A DNA stretch of 64,000 bases from Heliocidaris tuberculata (lineage: Eukaryota; Echinodermata; Echinoidea; Camarodonta; Echinometridae). A program made the translations under genes and the position numbers. Below, in pieces: positions 44,584 to 56,332 of this stretch. The DNA lies in the NCBI GenBank assembly GCA_025618425.1, contig CM046848.1, positions 28,885,092-28,949,091 on the forward strand. Direction: 5' to 3'. The notes beneath the pieces are model-generated. The model was not told the origin of the DNA. It ran no database searches and saw only the letters and a list, made by a program, of their open reading frames with translations. Every line of letters starts with the position of its first letter. Within the stretch, counting starts at the first letter, position 1.

Positions 44584-45753
44584 ATGCAGTTTGCATCGCA
44601 GTCGCTTTCAACACCGTATGATCCGTCGTCGGTTTCGTTGAGGGATGCAGAAATCGATGAAGTAATGTTTTCATCTGTGGCCGATATCAACTCAATGGCC
44701 GACCCAACTGCTTTGCAAGAACAATCTGACCTCACGCTGTTCGTTATTTTAATATTCGTCGTACTGCTTCCTTTGTCGTTGTTCGTTATCGTCGGAAACA
44801 TTCTGGTGATCATCGCTGTCTACAATAGCTTTCACCTCCGCGAACGAGTTTTCTACTATGTGGTAGGAAGTATGGCAGCGACTGATATGCTTGTCGGATT
44901 TTCTATGATACCCGTTTACTACACAGCTATATTTGTTGATTCTCTGAAAGAAAGTCTTTATGGTTGTATGTCCATGATTGCTATCCTGCTCATACCTAGC
45001 ATGACATCAATACTTCATGTTCTTGTCATCGCCGCCGATCGGTACATCGCCGTTTTCTATTCTTTGGAGTATACTCAGATCGTAACTCAACGGAGGATAT
45101 TCACCACTATTGCTGTAATATGGGTATATGTTCTTTCATTCAATACTCTCCCTTACATTGGATGGAGAAGAAGATATCCTAATGTTCCTTTAGCTTACTG
45201 CTTCACCGACCAAGTCTGGACACCATCATTACTTTGCTTTCAGTTTAGTCTTTCAGTCATCATCCCTCTCTGCATCATGATTGGTATCTACGCGCGTATA
45301 ATCAGAGCTGCACGACTCCAAGCGCGTCGAGTGAACGCGCAGCAAGAATTCATCTCAAATAGAAGCGATGCTAACCCGGCTGGCCAAATATCAAACATTT
45401 CTATGGACGTCGGCAACAACCAACCTCACGAACTACAGGCCCCTGTCGCTATGATCCGTCGCGGGCCAACCACGGCCGAGTTGAAGGCAACAAAGACATC
45501 AGCCATTGTGCTAGGTACGTTCCTTGTCTTTTGGTTACCTGCGTATAGCGTACACATAGCGTTCACATTCATCAACAGTAACAGGACGGAACCAGTGCAC
45601 AGTCCTTTCATTGCCATCCTGCATGCCTCGTCCAATCTGCTACCCTTCATCAGCTCAGCTGCTAACCCAGTCATATATGCCTTTCGCTACAAGGACTTTC
45701 GCAAGTCTTTCAAACAATCCCTTAGGTTTTCGTTTTGCCGACAAGAAAACTAA
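44584..45753 (+). CDS. Class A GPCR, adenosine-receptor-like, intronless (389 aa)
   Basis: Seven membrane segments are readable, with class A anchors: GN at 71-72 (TM1), D101 (TM2), C128 and C206 as the expected TM3-ECL2 disulphide pair, DRY at 152-154, W180 (TM4), P228 (TM5), FWLP at 316-319 (TM6), NPVIY at 361-365 (TM7), then basic helix 8 and a Cys at 386. The framework recalls adenosine receptors: GW after TM4, IMIGIYARIIRAARLQ ending TM5 (A2A: MLGVYLRIFLAARRQ), ATKTSAIVLG opening TM6, and FRYKDFRKSFK after TM7. It lacks the amine-binding Asp at 3.32 (Leu here). The N-terminus (about 50 residues) has no clear signal peptide, and ECL3 has an NRT glycosylation sequon. The ligand is unknown: key adenosine contacts are replaced (see findings). 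The start ATG is shared with the paralogue 6.7 kb downstream. Coupling cannot be read from sequence. Confidence 0.93.
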   Translation: MQFASQSLSTPYDPSSVSLRDAEIDEVMFSSVADINSMADPTALQEQSDLTLFVILIFVVLLPLSLFVIVGNILVIIAVYNSFHLRERVFYYVVGSMAATDMLVGFSMIPVYYTAIFVDSLKESLYGCMSMIAILLIPSMTSILHVLVIAADRYIAVFYSLEYTQIVTQRRIFTTIAVIWVYVLSFNTLPYIGWRRRYPNVPLAYCFTDQVWTPSLLCFQFSLSVIIPLCIMIGIYARIIRAARLQARRVNAQQEFISNRSDANPAGQISNISMDVGNNQPHELQAPVAMIRRGPTTAELKATKTSAIVLGTFLVFWLPAYSVHIAFTFINSNRTEPVHSPFIAILHASSNLLPFISSAANPVIYAFRYKDFRKSFKQSLRFSFCRQEN

Positions 45754-46447
45754 TCTTGAATTCTGCAACCAAAATCGTTCATTTTTGGGAAAAACTAAGG
45801 TTTAGAAATACAAAGAGCTACACCATCTCCGGTTATCATGTTATGTACGATCTATCTGCTGTAGAGAATTGCTCAGGACCAGGTAGATCTGTTTACCACC
45901 TTGGATAAGCTTATCAACCAGGAAAGGAGGACCTACATTACCACCATGTTCACCCGACAGGATACTGGGCAAATGCTCCTCTTAGTACCAGTAGAGCAAG
46001 CTTAAAGAGTCTGTACAGTCATGATAGTAAAGTGGGTGAACATGATGCTCAAATAGCTTATACGACTGGTTCACCATCAATTGCCCCATTTGAGCAAGAT
46101 CCCAGTTCTACCAGGTTTATCAAATAGCATATCCCTACTTTATTAACCGGACCTTCTGATTTCGGTAGGAAATACTCTCTCAGGAGTGTTCCCTCCGCCT
46201 TGTCACCGTGAGGGCATAATTATGGTCAATTCAATACTTTGTCATCCGAAAACCAGGTCCCGATTCTCTCATGGGTATGTAGTAGCACATGTCCATTAAT
46301 GACTTTCCAAATGACATGCTATCCAGGGCCTTGAACCTTAGTCCTCTCCTTTGTACAAACCACTATCCTACCATTTTTTTTTCTGGAGTATGATGTAGCA
46401 AACATGGAGTGAAATATACATGTAGTTCAGGGGGGGGGGGGGGTCAG

Positions 46448-46556
46448 CTCGCTATTCATAAGGACCGCTATTCAATAGTCACGCGTTGTGGTTAGCGGTC
46501 CTTATGAATAAGTGGTCCTTATGAATAGCGGTCCTTATGACTAGCGAGGTTACCCC
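46448..46556. mobile_element. Foldback (GCGGTCCTTATGAATAGC family), second copy
   Basis: CTCGCTATTCATAAGGACCG is inverted against several CGGTCCTTATGAATAG copies to its right. Confidence 0.6.
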
Positions 46557-46560
46557 GTTT

Positions 46561-46711
46561 TGGGGCGGATCCAGGGAGCCGAATCGGCCTCGGCGGACCC
46601 CCTTTTGAAAGCCAACTGGTATACCTTAAATGCACAATTAAAAAAAGACTCCTTAATTGTGTACTTTTCCGGCTCCGGCCCCCTCTGTTACAAAATCCTG
46701 AATCGCCCCTG
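46561..46711. mobile_element. hAT-like foldback (GGGGCGGATCC ends)
   Basis: GGGGCGGATCCAGG at the left and CCTGAATCGCCCCTG at the right, with an internal hairpin AATTAAAAAAAGACTCC... No clear target duplication; the left end has lost the initial CA. Confidence 0.45.
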
Positions 46712-47289
46712 TAGTTGTAGGTCTGCTTGAAATTGGTGTCGATCTCACCTCGATGTACAGCTAGCACACAAGCAGTCCCGATCAGTGGTCATGATGTGTA
46801 GAACCGAGTTGTTCTTGATTCCGCAGGTTTCTTTAATGGTACAGTTCTAAGCCCGCAGCTGTTAATTTTTAACGTCATTTCGAGACATTACAAGGTCCAC
46901 AAGGAAGGGATGTTCAAGGGACCCGAACACATCCATTTTTCAAGGTATCGGCGTTCATTTTCTGGACCCAAGGCGTTAGGCACTCAATTCGCTAAGCACC
47001 ATCACGTCCAAAATCGGACTAATGAAGCGGACGACCAATGTTGCTTTTGCATTTTCCTCACGTCCCATTTGGCATGTTTGGACTGTTCAGGGTTGGGATT
47101 GGGGATTCAGGGAAATTGTTAATGACAGAGTCGGGTTATGATAGTGTTCTACAGGTTTAGGTTCATTATGGGTTTCGGTTGTCCAATGAGATGGATTATA
47201 AATAGGATGCGCAGGTAGAAGGACGTCGTTGGTATAACGTACCATTGATCGATCCGATTAGACCTTCACTGATATGATCGTATAAACAC

Positions 47290-47730
47290 TGGACGTAGTA
47301 TTAATGGGACGTATAGGACCAATGACACGTGGGATGTACAATTACATGAAGGACCGACACGTGACATGAAGAACTAATGACACGTGGGACCAATTACATG
47401 AAGAACCAATGGCACGGAGGACCAATGACACATAGAAGCAGAGGCGGCGGAACGTCGGGCTCGGACAATGGAAGTGGGGGGGGGCACCTTTTGTCCGCCA
47501 AACAACTGGTCCCCCCCCCCCACTTCATTTGTCCGAGCCTGACCTTCCGCCGCGCCTGCATAGAAGCAATGACAGGATCAATGACACACGGGACCAATGA
47601 CATGTGGGACCAATGACAGGTAGGACCAATGATACAGAGGACCAATGACACGGAGGACCAATTACGTGGAGGACCAGTGACACAGAAGACCAATGACAAG
47701 TAGGACCAATTACACGAAGCACCAATGTTT
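47290..47730. repeat. Degenerate short minisatellite (CCAATGACACGNGGGA)
   Basis: About two dozen imperfect units of 14-20 bp built on GGACCAATGACACG, interrupted by the hAT MITE at 47439-47558. Confidence 0.85.
47439..47558. mobile_element. 120-bp hAT-type MITE with 8-bp TSD CATAGAAG
   Basis: Ends CAGAGGCGGCGGAACGTC and GACCTTCCGCCGCGCCTG; TSD CATAGAAG at 47431-47438 and 47559-47566. Almost entirely one hairpin. It interrupts the CCAATGACACG minisatellite. Confidence 0.9.
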
Positions 47731-48004
47731 CAAAGGAACTATTGAATGCAACCGAACGAATTGGTGAACAACATTCAGCATCTGATGAACTGCATGTAAT
47801 CCACTTAAAAATGTAATGGTTCTAGTAATAGCCCAGTCACATTGCTTTTTCGACTCCACACTGACCAATAATCGAAAGAAAAAAAAAATCTTTGCAATTC
47901 CGAGAAAGGTAATTTTTTTTTTTAGGTCAGTTGTTGTTGGTCTTGTGTCGTTCTCGTCACTGTGACTTGGGTATTTGTTCTGCAGATATGCGTCTGGCTT
48001 CGTC

Positions 48005-48790
48005 GGTTAATAAGCCAGTTCGTAATACAGTCAGTATACGTGGTACAAATGACCTTGAAATTATCCCCGTACGCGCATTTGTTTTGGTGGACGCGCTACA
48101 TGTTAAACCACTGGAAGTTAGAAGTTTTATTATTAACTTCTAACTTCTAACTTGTAATAATAATAATAACATGTTTAACCACTAAAATCATACTGACCAG
48201 TGCACGCTTCGTGGCAGGCGCGCCGGAAGCAATTCTGGATTGGGGGGGCAAACAACCCAGGGGGCTCACTATTTTGGAGGGGGAGGGGGCTCATGTCAAA
48301 AATTTACGGAGGTGACCAGAGATGTACGCAGAATTTTTTTTTTTTGGGGGGGGGGACAAGACGCGTAAAAATTTTCGAAGAAACTCGAAAGCGAGATAGC
48401 GAAGCAACAGAGCTGGTTACGAGCACTGACGTAAATCACACATATAATCTTTTATTTTGCGAGCGAGCGAAAAATAACCACTTTTCTAAGTTATATACAA
48501 TATTTTCATTCCAACTCTTCTTCTTTTTCTTCTTCTTCTTCTTCCTCTCCCTTTTTTTTTTTTTTTTTTTTTGGGGGGGCTTTTTGGGGGGGCGAAAATG
48601 CATTTTGCCCCCCCACTTTTTCGTTTGGGGGGGGGGGCGACTGCCCTCCCTGCCCCCCCCCCCCCCCCCCGCTTCCGGCGCCTATGCTTCGTGGTATGTT
48701 GCGTACAAAATGACAGCGTATTAAGGTCAATGGTACTTGGTACAAATGACCTTTATCTGCACATGCGCAAACTGTGATTACGAACTGGTT
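48005..48790. mobile_element. MITE family F, copy 3, split by a hAT MITE
   Basis: Starts AAGCCAGTTCGTAATA and ends ATTACGAACTGGTTT. A 472-bp hAT element (48215-48686) and a small 60-bp insertion repeating CATGTTTAACCACT (48099-48183) interrupt it. Confidence 0.75.
48215..48686. mobile_element. hAT-type MITE with 8-bp TSD CTTCGTGG
   Basis: Ends CAGGCGCGCCGGAAGC and GCTTCCGGCGCCTATG. Target duplication CTTCGTGG at 48207-48214 and 48687-48694, exact. The interior has long poly-G/poly-C and a (CTT)n run. Inverted copy at 55502-55970. Confidence 0.93.
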
Positions 48791-51264
48791 TATTGAGAAA
48801 TATAAATAACGTATTTTGCTGCAGCAGCTTGGAAAGCATGTATTCCGCTAGTTGCGTTTGATATGATATCGTTTACTTTGATTCATTGTGATTATGATGA
48901 TTCACAGCATTTATAATATGATGTCATTGTCAAGTTATCATATCCATGCACAGTCTTCCCAAGTAGCCGCAGCAAAGATATTTCTCTACAATTAGGCCTA
49001 TGTCAGTTTATCTCCCCTAACATGGTTTATTTGTTGATTAGGTGATTATAGCATTAGTTAGCATTCTGGAATCATGTAAACACATATATTTATTTAGTTC
49101 ATCTTGGATGTCGTTAGACAGATAATGTATAAATCTAGATTTATTATTTATCTGTCATTATTTTGTAATACATGCTGAATCATATATATTTGCCTTTCAT
49201 AAAAACGAGGCACGAAATTCAATTAAACAGATTTTAAATTTGACGTCAACATATATATGTATGTAAACGTTTGATTGTATGTTTTTTACTAGCATGTGTA
49301 CATTTCTATAAAAATTATTTCTAGGTTAACAACTGATTCTATTTGTCTTCAGACTGGACACACCACCTATATGGCCACGGTTGTCAATCGAAGATTATCC
49401 TATTATATTGATGATTTACGCAAACAACTTTTGACACATTCTGTTCGCGTGAATCGCCATGAGTAAAAATTATAACACCGGATGGTTCCTAAATTATACA
49501 TTACTATGATTACTAATAGTACTGAGAATCATCTGACAATTGTAAGTCACGCAGAGAGGAAACGTCGGCATAATACTCTCATCTCTATCATTGATAGCTA
49601 CATGCACGTAGAAGAAGGGATGTGTAGATGTTTAAATTGTGTAATAATAATTACTTTGGATAATTAGTCACGTCTGCATGGCGGGAATAGGCTACTCTGA
49701 TGTATTTGTACGTTGTACATCAAATTTGCACAAATAACTAATTTGATGTATTTGTGTTTGTTTATCAAATTTGTAAAATGTGAACTGGCCCATTAAGATG
49801 AAATTTGCTATAGGCTCAGCACACACAAGATACTATTGTAGCTAACAAAATATTCCTTGAATTAATTATTATAGAAATTCCACTTTGCTAATATACGTAT
49901 AATGACTTTTTTTCATGGCTCTACTTTGTCCCATGCGTATAAAATATATCAGTGGCGAACTGACGGGAGCACATGGGTGCATATAGACCCCCCCCCCCCC
50001 ACGATAAATTAAAATCATGAATATACGCCATCGTATATAATGATATTTATTTATCTCTGATACAATTCCTTATAGCTGGATTTCTGGGGAGGCAGGATAG
50101 GAATGCGGAGTTACCCCTCCAAAATTTGTGGGGAATGTGACCTACCGTGTAGTAAAATGATAAAGAAAAAAAAATCTTTCCAAACCTTGTACAACCATTT
50201 GGGAAACACGCGTAGAAAATTTCAATACTATAATCAAATTCTCTTTAGTCTAGGATGGTTGAACAATATCTCCACAAGACCACCGCCCCTCATTTCCACT
50301 GCTCTGTCGTTTTACTCGCTCTCACTCTTATCCTCTAAATTCATTTCCCCATAAAGTCATATGCAACCCCCGGAAGAAATGGAGGCGCGCTAAGGCTACT
50401 ACGGTTGTAAACACGATCCTCCAATCACAAGGCAGTATCGATAATCATGCATCTATACAATTCATCTTTTCCCTAAATCAGTAGATTATTATTATTATTT
50501 TGTACAGGTACAAAATACTCTAAAGATAATGAGCTTATATTAGAGTAACAGGAAGATAATTTGGACGGAATAAAGGTTGGTAAACGTATTCCCCAAAGGA
50601 TATTTCTACCCGCTGAAATGAATGACAAATCTACCACACTAGTAGGCCCGTCTTCATCAGCCCGAGTTTCCAAAATAGCCGGCTAATTCTGATCCGGTAT
50701 GAATTACATTCGCATCCGCATTCTCCTGCGAAAAAGTCTTTCGAATTCATGATGTCACATCAGACTGTCAGGGGAATAGATAGGTTTTACTGCATATATC
50801 TTCTCCGCTCGCAAGCAAGAGAAGAGGAAACATTTTCCATGTTGGTACACGTCTTCACTGCTTCAGTTTGCTTAGAGTTCGGGAAACTAGACAGTTTGCC
50901 AAAATTATAAGAAACTTAAACCACGCTTTAGGCATGTTTCCTCGATATCGGCTTAACCCAAGCACAAGCATCCAACTTTTACGTTGCTTGCATGTATATG
51001 GGTAGTGTGGAATCTGTGTGCCATCGTTATAGCTTGCTTAGAAGAAGTTTGCTGTCTCATAGCAGTGTTAACTCTTAAGGTTCGAATCGAAAGCGAACGA
51101 TGAACAGTTCAGCATTTTGACCAAAGGAATGCAGCTCAAGCACAATTAATGCCGAGCTATCTTTCACTGATATCATTATACTTTTATAGAAAAATTGGAA
51201 GGGCATGACATATTAAAGATCACAAGTGTCTAAATTAATTGAAGTAACAGCGTCCCATGTTACT
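48791..51264. other. No gene seen; between the two GPCRs
   Basis: AT-rich DNA with a solo hAT-like end CAGTGGCGAACTGACGGG (about 49964) next to a poly-C run and a foldback fragment at 50645-50705. The last few hundred bases precede the second receptor. Confidence 0.5.
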
Positions 51265-52443
51265 ATGCAGTTTGCATCGCATTTCTCGTCAACATCACCT
51301 CCATTATCGGTTTCGTTGCAGCATGAAAGCCTCGGCACTGAAATTCTATTCACGTCTTTGGCTTATATCAACTCAACGACCGAACCAACTGTTTTGCAAG
51401 AAACACCTGATCTCACAGTGTTTGTAGTTTTGATATTTGTCGTACTACTCCCGGTGTCGCTGTTCGTCGTCATCGGAAATATTCTTGTGATCATCGCTGT
51501 CTACAATAGCTTCTACCTCCGCGAACGGGTTTTCTACTACGTCGTAGGAAGTATGGCAGTTACTGATTTGTTTGTCGGGTTTTCTATCATACCCCTCTAT
51601 TACACGGCTATTTTTGTTGAAACTCTGAAGGAGAATCTTTACGGCTGTATGACCATGATAACCATCGTGATGATACCGAGCACGATATCTATACTTCATG
51701 TTCTCGTCATCGCTGCCGATCGCTACATCGCCGTTTTCTATTCATTAGAATACATACGGATGGTGACTCAACGAAGGATTTTCATCATCATTGCCGTAAT
51801 ATGGGCATTCTCCCTTTTCCTTCACTCCCTCCCGTTCATAGGATGGAGGAAAAAACACCCCAGTAATTCCTTCGTCATGGAGTATTGCTTCACCGACCAA
51901 TTCTGGACGCCATCAGTGGCTTGTTTTCAGTTTGGTGTTACAGTCATAACCCCTCTATTCATCATGATCGGTATCTACGTGCGTATAATCGGAGCTGCGC
52001 GACTCCAAGCGCGCCGAGTCGACGCGCAGCAAGAATTCGCCTTGAGCAGAAGTGACGCAATTGCGACTGGTCAATTATCAGTTATTTCTATCGACAACGA
52101 TAGCAACAGTCGGCCGAATGAATCGCAAGCCCCTGTCGTCAGAATCCGTCGCGGGCCAACTACGGCCGAGTTGAAGGCCACAAAGACATCGGCCATAGTG
52201 CTAGGTACGTTCCTTGTCTGTTGGTTACCCGCATATTGCATACACATAACCTTCACATTCATCAACAGTAACCGGACAGAACCGCTTCATAACCCAACGA
52301 TTGGCCTCCTGCATGCTTCGTCCAATCTGCTACCCTTCATCAGCTCAGGTGCTAACCCTGTGATCTATGCCTTTCGCTACCAAGACTTCCGCAGATCTTT
52401 CAAACAATCGCTCCAGTTTTCTTTTTGCCGAAGAGGAAATTAA
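51265..52443 (+). CDS. Class A GPCR, adenosine-receptor-like, paralogue of the gene at 44584 (392 aa)
   Basis: Colinear with the other receptor over its whole length: both begin MQFAS, both have GN (71-72), D101, C128, DRY (152-154), W180, and an ECL2 Cys followed by FTDQ. Here TM6 has the more usual CWLP (319-322) and TM7 has NPVIY (364-368). The frame is open further upstream to a GTG at 51226, but ATG at 51265 matches the paralogue's start and its preceding ACT, so I use it. The N-terminal tail has an NST sequon at 36-38 that the paralogue lacks. Divergence is concentrated in the N-terminus, ECL2 and the third loop; TM regions are nearly fixed, which suggests both copies are under constraint. 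Intronless coding suggests an ancestral retrocopy or an intron-poor receptor subfamily, then tandem duplication. Confidence 0.93.
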   Translation: MQFASHFSSTSPPLSVSLQHESLGTEILFTSLAYINSTTEPTVLQETPDLTVFVVLIFVVLLPVSLFVVIGNILVIIAVYNSFYLRERVFYYVVGSMAVTDLFVGFSIIPLYYTAIFVETLKENLYGCMTMITIVMIPSTISILHVLVIAADRYIAVFYSLEYIRMVTQRRIFIIIAVIWAFSLFLHSLPFIGWRKKHPSNSFVMEYCFTDQFWTPSVACFQFGVTVITPLFIMIGIYVRIIGAARLQARRVDAQQEFALSRSDAIATGQLSVISIDNDSNSRPNESQAPVVRIRRGPTTAELKATKTSAIVLGTFLVCWLPAYCIHITFTFINSNRTEPLHNPTIGLLHASSNLLPFISSGANPVIYAFRYQDFRRSFKQSLQFSFCRRGN

Positions 52444-52953
52444 GCTTTCGTTTTGAAGCATAAATACCTGATCATCAGATACAAAAATGTGAATATCTTT
52501 AAGCATAGGTTTAACGTCCTTCTGGTGTCTGGCTCTGAGTACACTCTCTAGGCCTATTTGAAGCAGATATTTGTATAAAAGGATTTTGTTGGAGGAATTG
52601 AATACTAGTAACGCATTAGTATGGTGGACCAGACGACTGACATTTTGACGGTACGACATGTTCTTACTTGACAGTTGCTTCGCTGTCAGCAATGATGTTC
52701 AACTGCTGACCCAACACAACACTGTACCTAACCATAACCTTAACCCTACACTGCAAAAACCATGTTGGTATATAATCATGATAATATCCACTAGATATCT
52801 GTTATAACAAGAACAGTATAGAGTTAAGCTGATTCAGTCTTTTACAATACTCTCACACACACACACACACAAATTAAAACAACAACAATATCGTAAAAAG
52901 CACGGTGGAATTAAAATCAGTATATTTACTATGATATACATATATATACACAC

Positions 52954-52989
<36 letters not shown>

Positions 52990-53709
52990 AGGTGGTGAGG
53001 TGGTAACAGACTTAGACCCTGGATTTTGCAATAAAACCCTAGCCCTTCACTAAAACCAGATCAGAAGCTAAGCACTAACCCCCTATATACCTATTGACGA
53101 AATAAACCCTGAAACAAATGCCGCTGGAGCAACTGACGGATCACCGATATCTTAACTTTAGCACCGACCTAACTGACTGACTGACGGTCCAACTTACATC
53201 GGAAAAATGTTGATTGTAATTACAAAAATATAAAAACTTTAAATGTTTATCACCTACTGTCTGCACCGATATTAGTATCAATGAAGTGTGTGAAAATTGT
53301 ATGTATGCGAATTTATTTTACATGTACATGTATATGTTTTTATGGTATATTGATAATTTAAGCAAGAAAAAAACAGTTAGCTAGAAATGATTCAAAAAAT
53401 AAAAAGTTATGTAATTACGATACGGCCATGTCTCTGTTTCTGTAGTAAAAATCATAATCTAAAAAGACGACTGTCGTTTTCTTTTTAAAGCTTTCAAATA
53501 TGGCTTCTCAGACACTGCAATATGCACATTTGCACGATTCAACCACTTTCATAGGTTCATTTGAAAACGTGTCGTTAGACAGAACCTATCAAGGAATACA
53601 ATTTTAATGTCTGATGCAATTTCTGCGAGAAAAAAAAAGCCGCAAGGTAGCTACTTTGTGAGCGGGGGAACAAAATAATAAAATGTATAGATTTTACCCA
53701 CATTAATGT
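52444..53709. other. No gene seen; 3' flank of the second GPCR
   Basis: (AC)n/(TA)n tracts at 52853-52872 and 52936-52987, otherwise AT-rich. No conserved frame. Confidence 0.5.
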
Positions 53710-53717
53710 GCCAGTTT

Positions 53718-54360
53718 CAGTGGCGTATCTAAGGATTATGGCGCCCGGGTAAAAAAATGAAGAACGTTACGTCACGCCCCCCCCCCCCCTCCCGATTGCC
53801 CAAACCTATCAACGTTATTGTACAAGCGAAGGAGCAAAGCGACCGAGCAACAACTTTTTCTATTTTTACCCCTAAAAAACGCAGTTTCTTGTGCATTTTA
53901 CCCAGAAAATTTTGAAATTGACCACCGCAATAATATTGAGCGATAGAGAAACTCGAATTTTATACATTGATAAACAATTTTCTATTCACTCCCTTCTACA
54001 ATCGGAAGCAAAACTAATGAACTCCCTTTATTTTTCAAATTTTGAACCCTTGAAGCTATTTAAGAACTATATACTGGGGGCGCGAAATTACGAGATCCTG
54101 ACAGAAAATAATTATGCAAGGGAGCAAAGCCACGAAGCTTCGGACAAATTTTCGCATTTTAAATCCTCAAAAACTAGATTTCTAGTGATTTACCATGTGG
54201 ATTTGGGGCCGCATAATCCGTAAGGATTATGATTTTTCTTCATTTCCCCCTTTTTTTCCTTTCTCTTTCTCTCCTTTGCGTTTTTTACCCCCCCCCCCTT
54301 TAAGTGCCGCCCGGAGCACGTGCCCCCTGCCCCCCCCCCCCCCCAATAGATACGCCACTG
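53718..54360. mobile_element. hAT-type MITE with 8-bp TSD GCCAGTTT
   Basis: The ends CAGTGGCGTATCTA and TAGATACGCCACTG are perfect inverted repeats. TSD GCCAGTTT at 53710-53717 and 54361-54368. No transposase frame. Confidence 0.93.
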
Positions 54361-54484
54361 GCCAGTTTGTGGTTAGGTATCATTTCATATCGATTGATGA
54401 ATGAAAAAATTATATTGTTTTTTTGTATCCAATGTACCACCTGCTTCTTCTCAGGAGATGGCAAGCACAATTGATTACTTTGAG

Positions 54485-54685
54485 CAGTGGTGTAGCTACT
54501 GGGGGAGCACAGGGTCACATGCAACCCCCTTTGAATGGAATGACCAAAAGAAGAAAAGAGAGAGAAACTAAGGGAGAGGGGAAAGCGATGTGAAAAGATG
54601 ATACATTCCACTTTCATACCCTCCTCTCACTAAAAGGTTCTTTTCTCTTGAATTCCAACGGTGCTCCCCCATCATGACACCAGTG
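54485..54685. mobile_element. Decayed hAT-like foldback
   Basis: CAGTGGTGTAGCTACTGGGGG and, inverted, CCCCCATCATGACACCAGTG. No target duplication visible. Confidence 0.4.
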
Positions 54686-55501
54686 CACCTCAGTGTATGA
54701 CTGGACCCACACTACAGCACCTTTGGTGAATAGCCAAATAATCATTACGAGAAATTTCTGCCGGAAAAGACATGTACAAGGCAAGAGAGCATGAAGTGAG
54801 CATTTATGATTCATTCATATTTCGCTGTGAATACAACATATTACTTTCCATTTGCACTGAAAGAAAAAAAAAATCTAGTAATCTTGTAGCAGGGATAATA
54901 AACAAATTGTGAATTATTATTGATTGGTGAACTTAAGAGTTGAGTCTCCTGGTTTTAAGAATTTGTTTTGTATATTATGTTGAAATATGAAGAAAAAAAA
55001 AAGATTCACGAGCCGCATCGGATCCGATATGATTTGGTCTTGTTCGTCACCCACCCATAAGAATATCCAACAGAATAATTCCATTAAAAGAAATAATAAC
55101 CCAACAAAATAAATCATTCCATTGCTTTGTTCCCTCGTATTCTGCCTATGTCCAGCGTAACTGCCCCTTGGCGTTAATTGTTCCGACGATAGTGAATAAT
55201 ATGATGTCTATCTGAATTAGTTCACAATGCCCGTATGACGTTTATGACATGGTTTATCGGGTTTCATTTTAACCAGGAAGTTCACCCTGGTATTAAAAGG
55301 TTCTTTGATATTACAAGGACGAAAGGTGTATTCATATCTGCATGGTATATCGTTTCAACCTTTATTTGTATGAATAAATCTGATAGACGTGTATTAGTCC
55401 GTTGCACCAACCGAGTAAAAGATATGTATCTGTATGATTCATTTCTAAAATTTTATTTTGATTTTATTCATTAAAATAGAGTGATAAAAAGTCTTTAAGT
55501 T

Positions 55502-55970
55502 CATAGGAGCCGGAAGCGGGGGGGGGGGGGGGGGCAGGGGGGGCAGTCGCCCCCCAAACGAAAAAGTGGGGGGGGGGGCAAAATGCATTTTCGCCCCCCC
55601 CCAAAAAAAAAAAAAAAAGAAAAGAAAAGGGAGAGGAAGAAGAAGAAGAAGAAAAAGAAGAAGAGTTGGAATGAAAATATTGTATATAACTTAGAAAAGT
55701 GGTTATTTTTTCGCTCGCTCGCAAAATAAAAGATTATATGTGTGATTTACGCCAGTGCTCGTAACCAGCTCTGTTGCTTCGCTATCTCGCTTTCGAGTTT
55801 CTTCGAAAATGTTTACGCGTCTTGTCCCCCCCCCCCAAAAAAAAAATTCTACGTACACCTCTGGTCACCTCCGCAGATTTTTGACATGAGCCCCCTCCCC
55901 CTCCAAAATTGTGAGCCCCCTGGGTTGTTTGCCCCCCCCCCCCAATCCAGAATTGCTTCCGGCGCGCCTG
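55502..55970. mobile_element. hAT-type MITE, same family, inverted, 8-bp TSD TTTAAGTT
   Basis: Begins CATAGGAGCCGGAAGC and ends GCTTCCGGCGCGCCTG, with TTTAAGTT at 55494-55501 and 55971-55978. The interior is the reverse complement of the element at 48215, including the GAGCGAGCGAAAAATAACCA block. Confidence 0.93.
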
Positions 55971-56332
55971 TTTAAGTTGATTTAAACGTATATACATGTA
56001 CAAAAGAATGGTTCAGGGAGTGTTTGACAGAAATCTGATGAAGAATGAGAAAGTTTATAAAGTTTTGACATTCGAATATCCTCACGCAAGTCTTTGATTT
56101 TGTGAATATGAGCAACTCTCATTTATTTTGTATGAAAAAACCCCAAGTAAACTCATTAAAAAAAAAACATCCCAAACACACGAAAAACACTGATTTCTTC
56201 AGTTCAGATGAAATATAGTTCTACTGAAACTTATTTCAGATGATATATTTAGGGCAAAGGTTTGAGAAAACATTCTCTTTTGGGAAAATTTTAAATTGAT
56301 GAAAATCTTTTAGTACAAAACAAAGGAAGAAG

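Noticed and set aside
51226..51264. Upstream extension of the second GPCR to GTG
   Set aside because: Not an ATG, and the paralogue's start aligns with the ATG at 51265.
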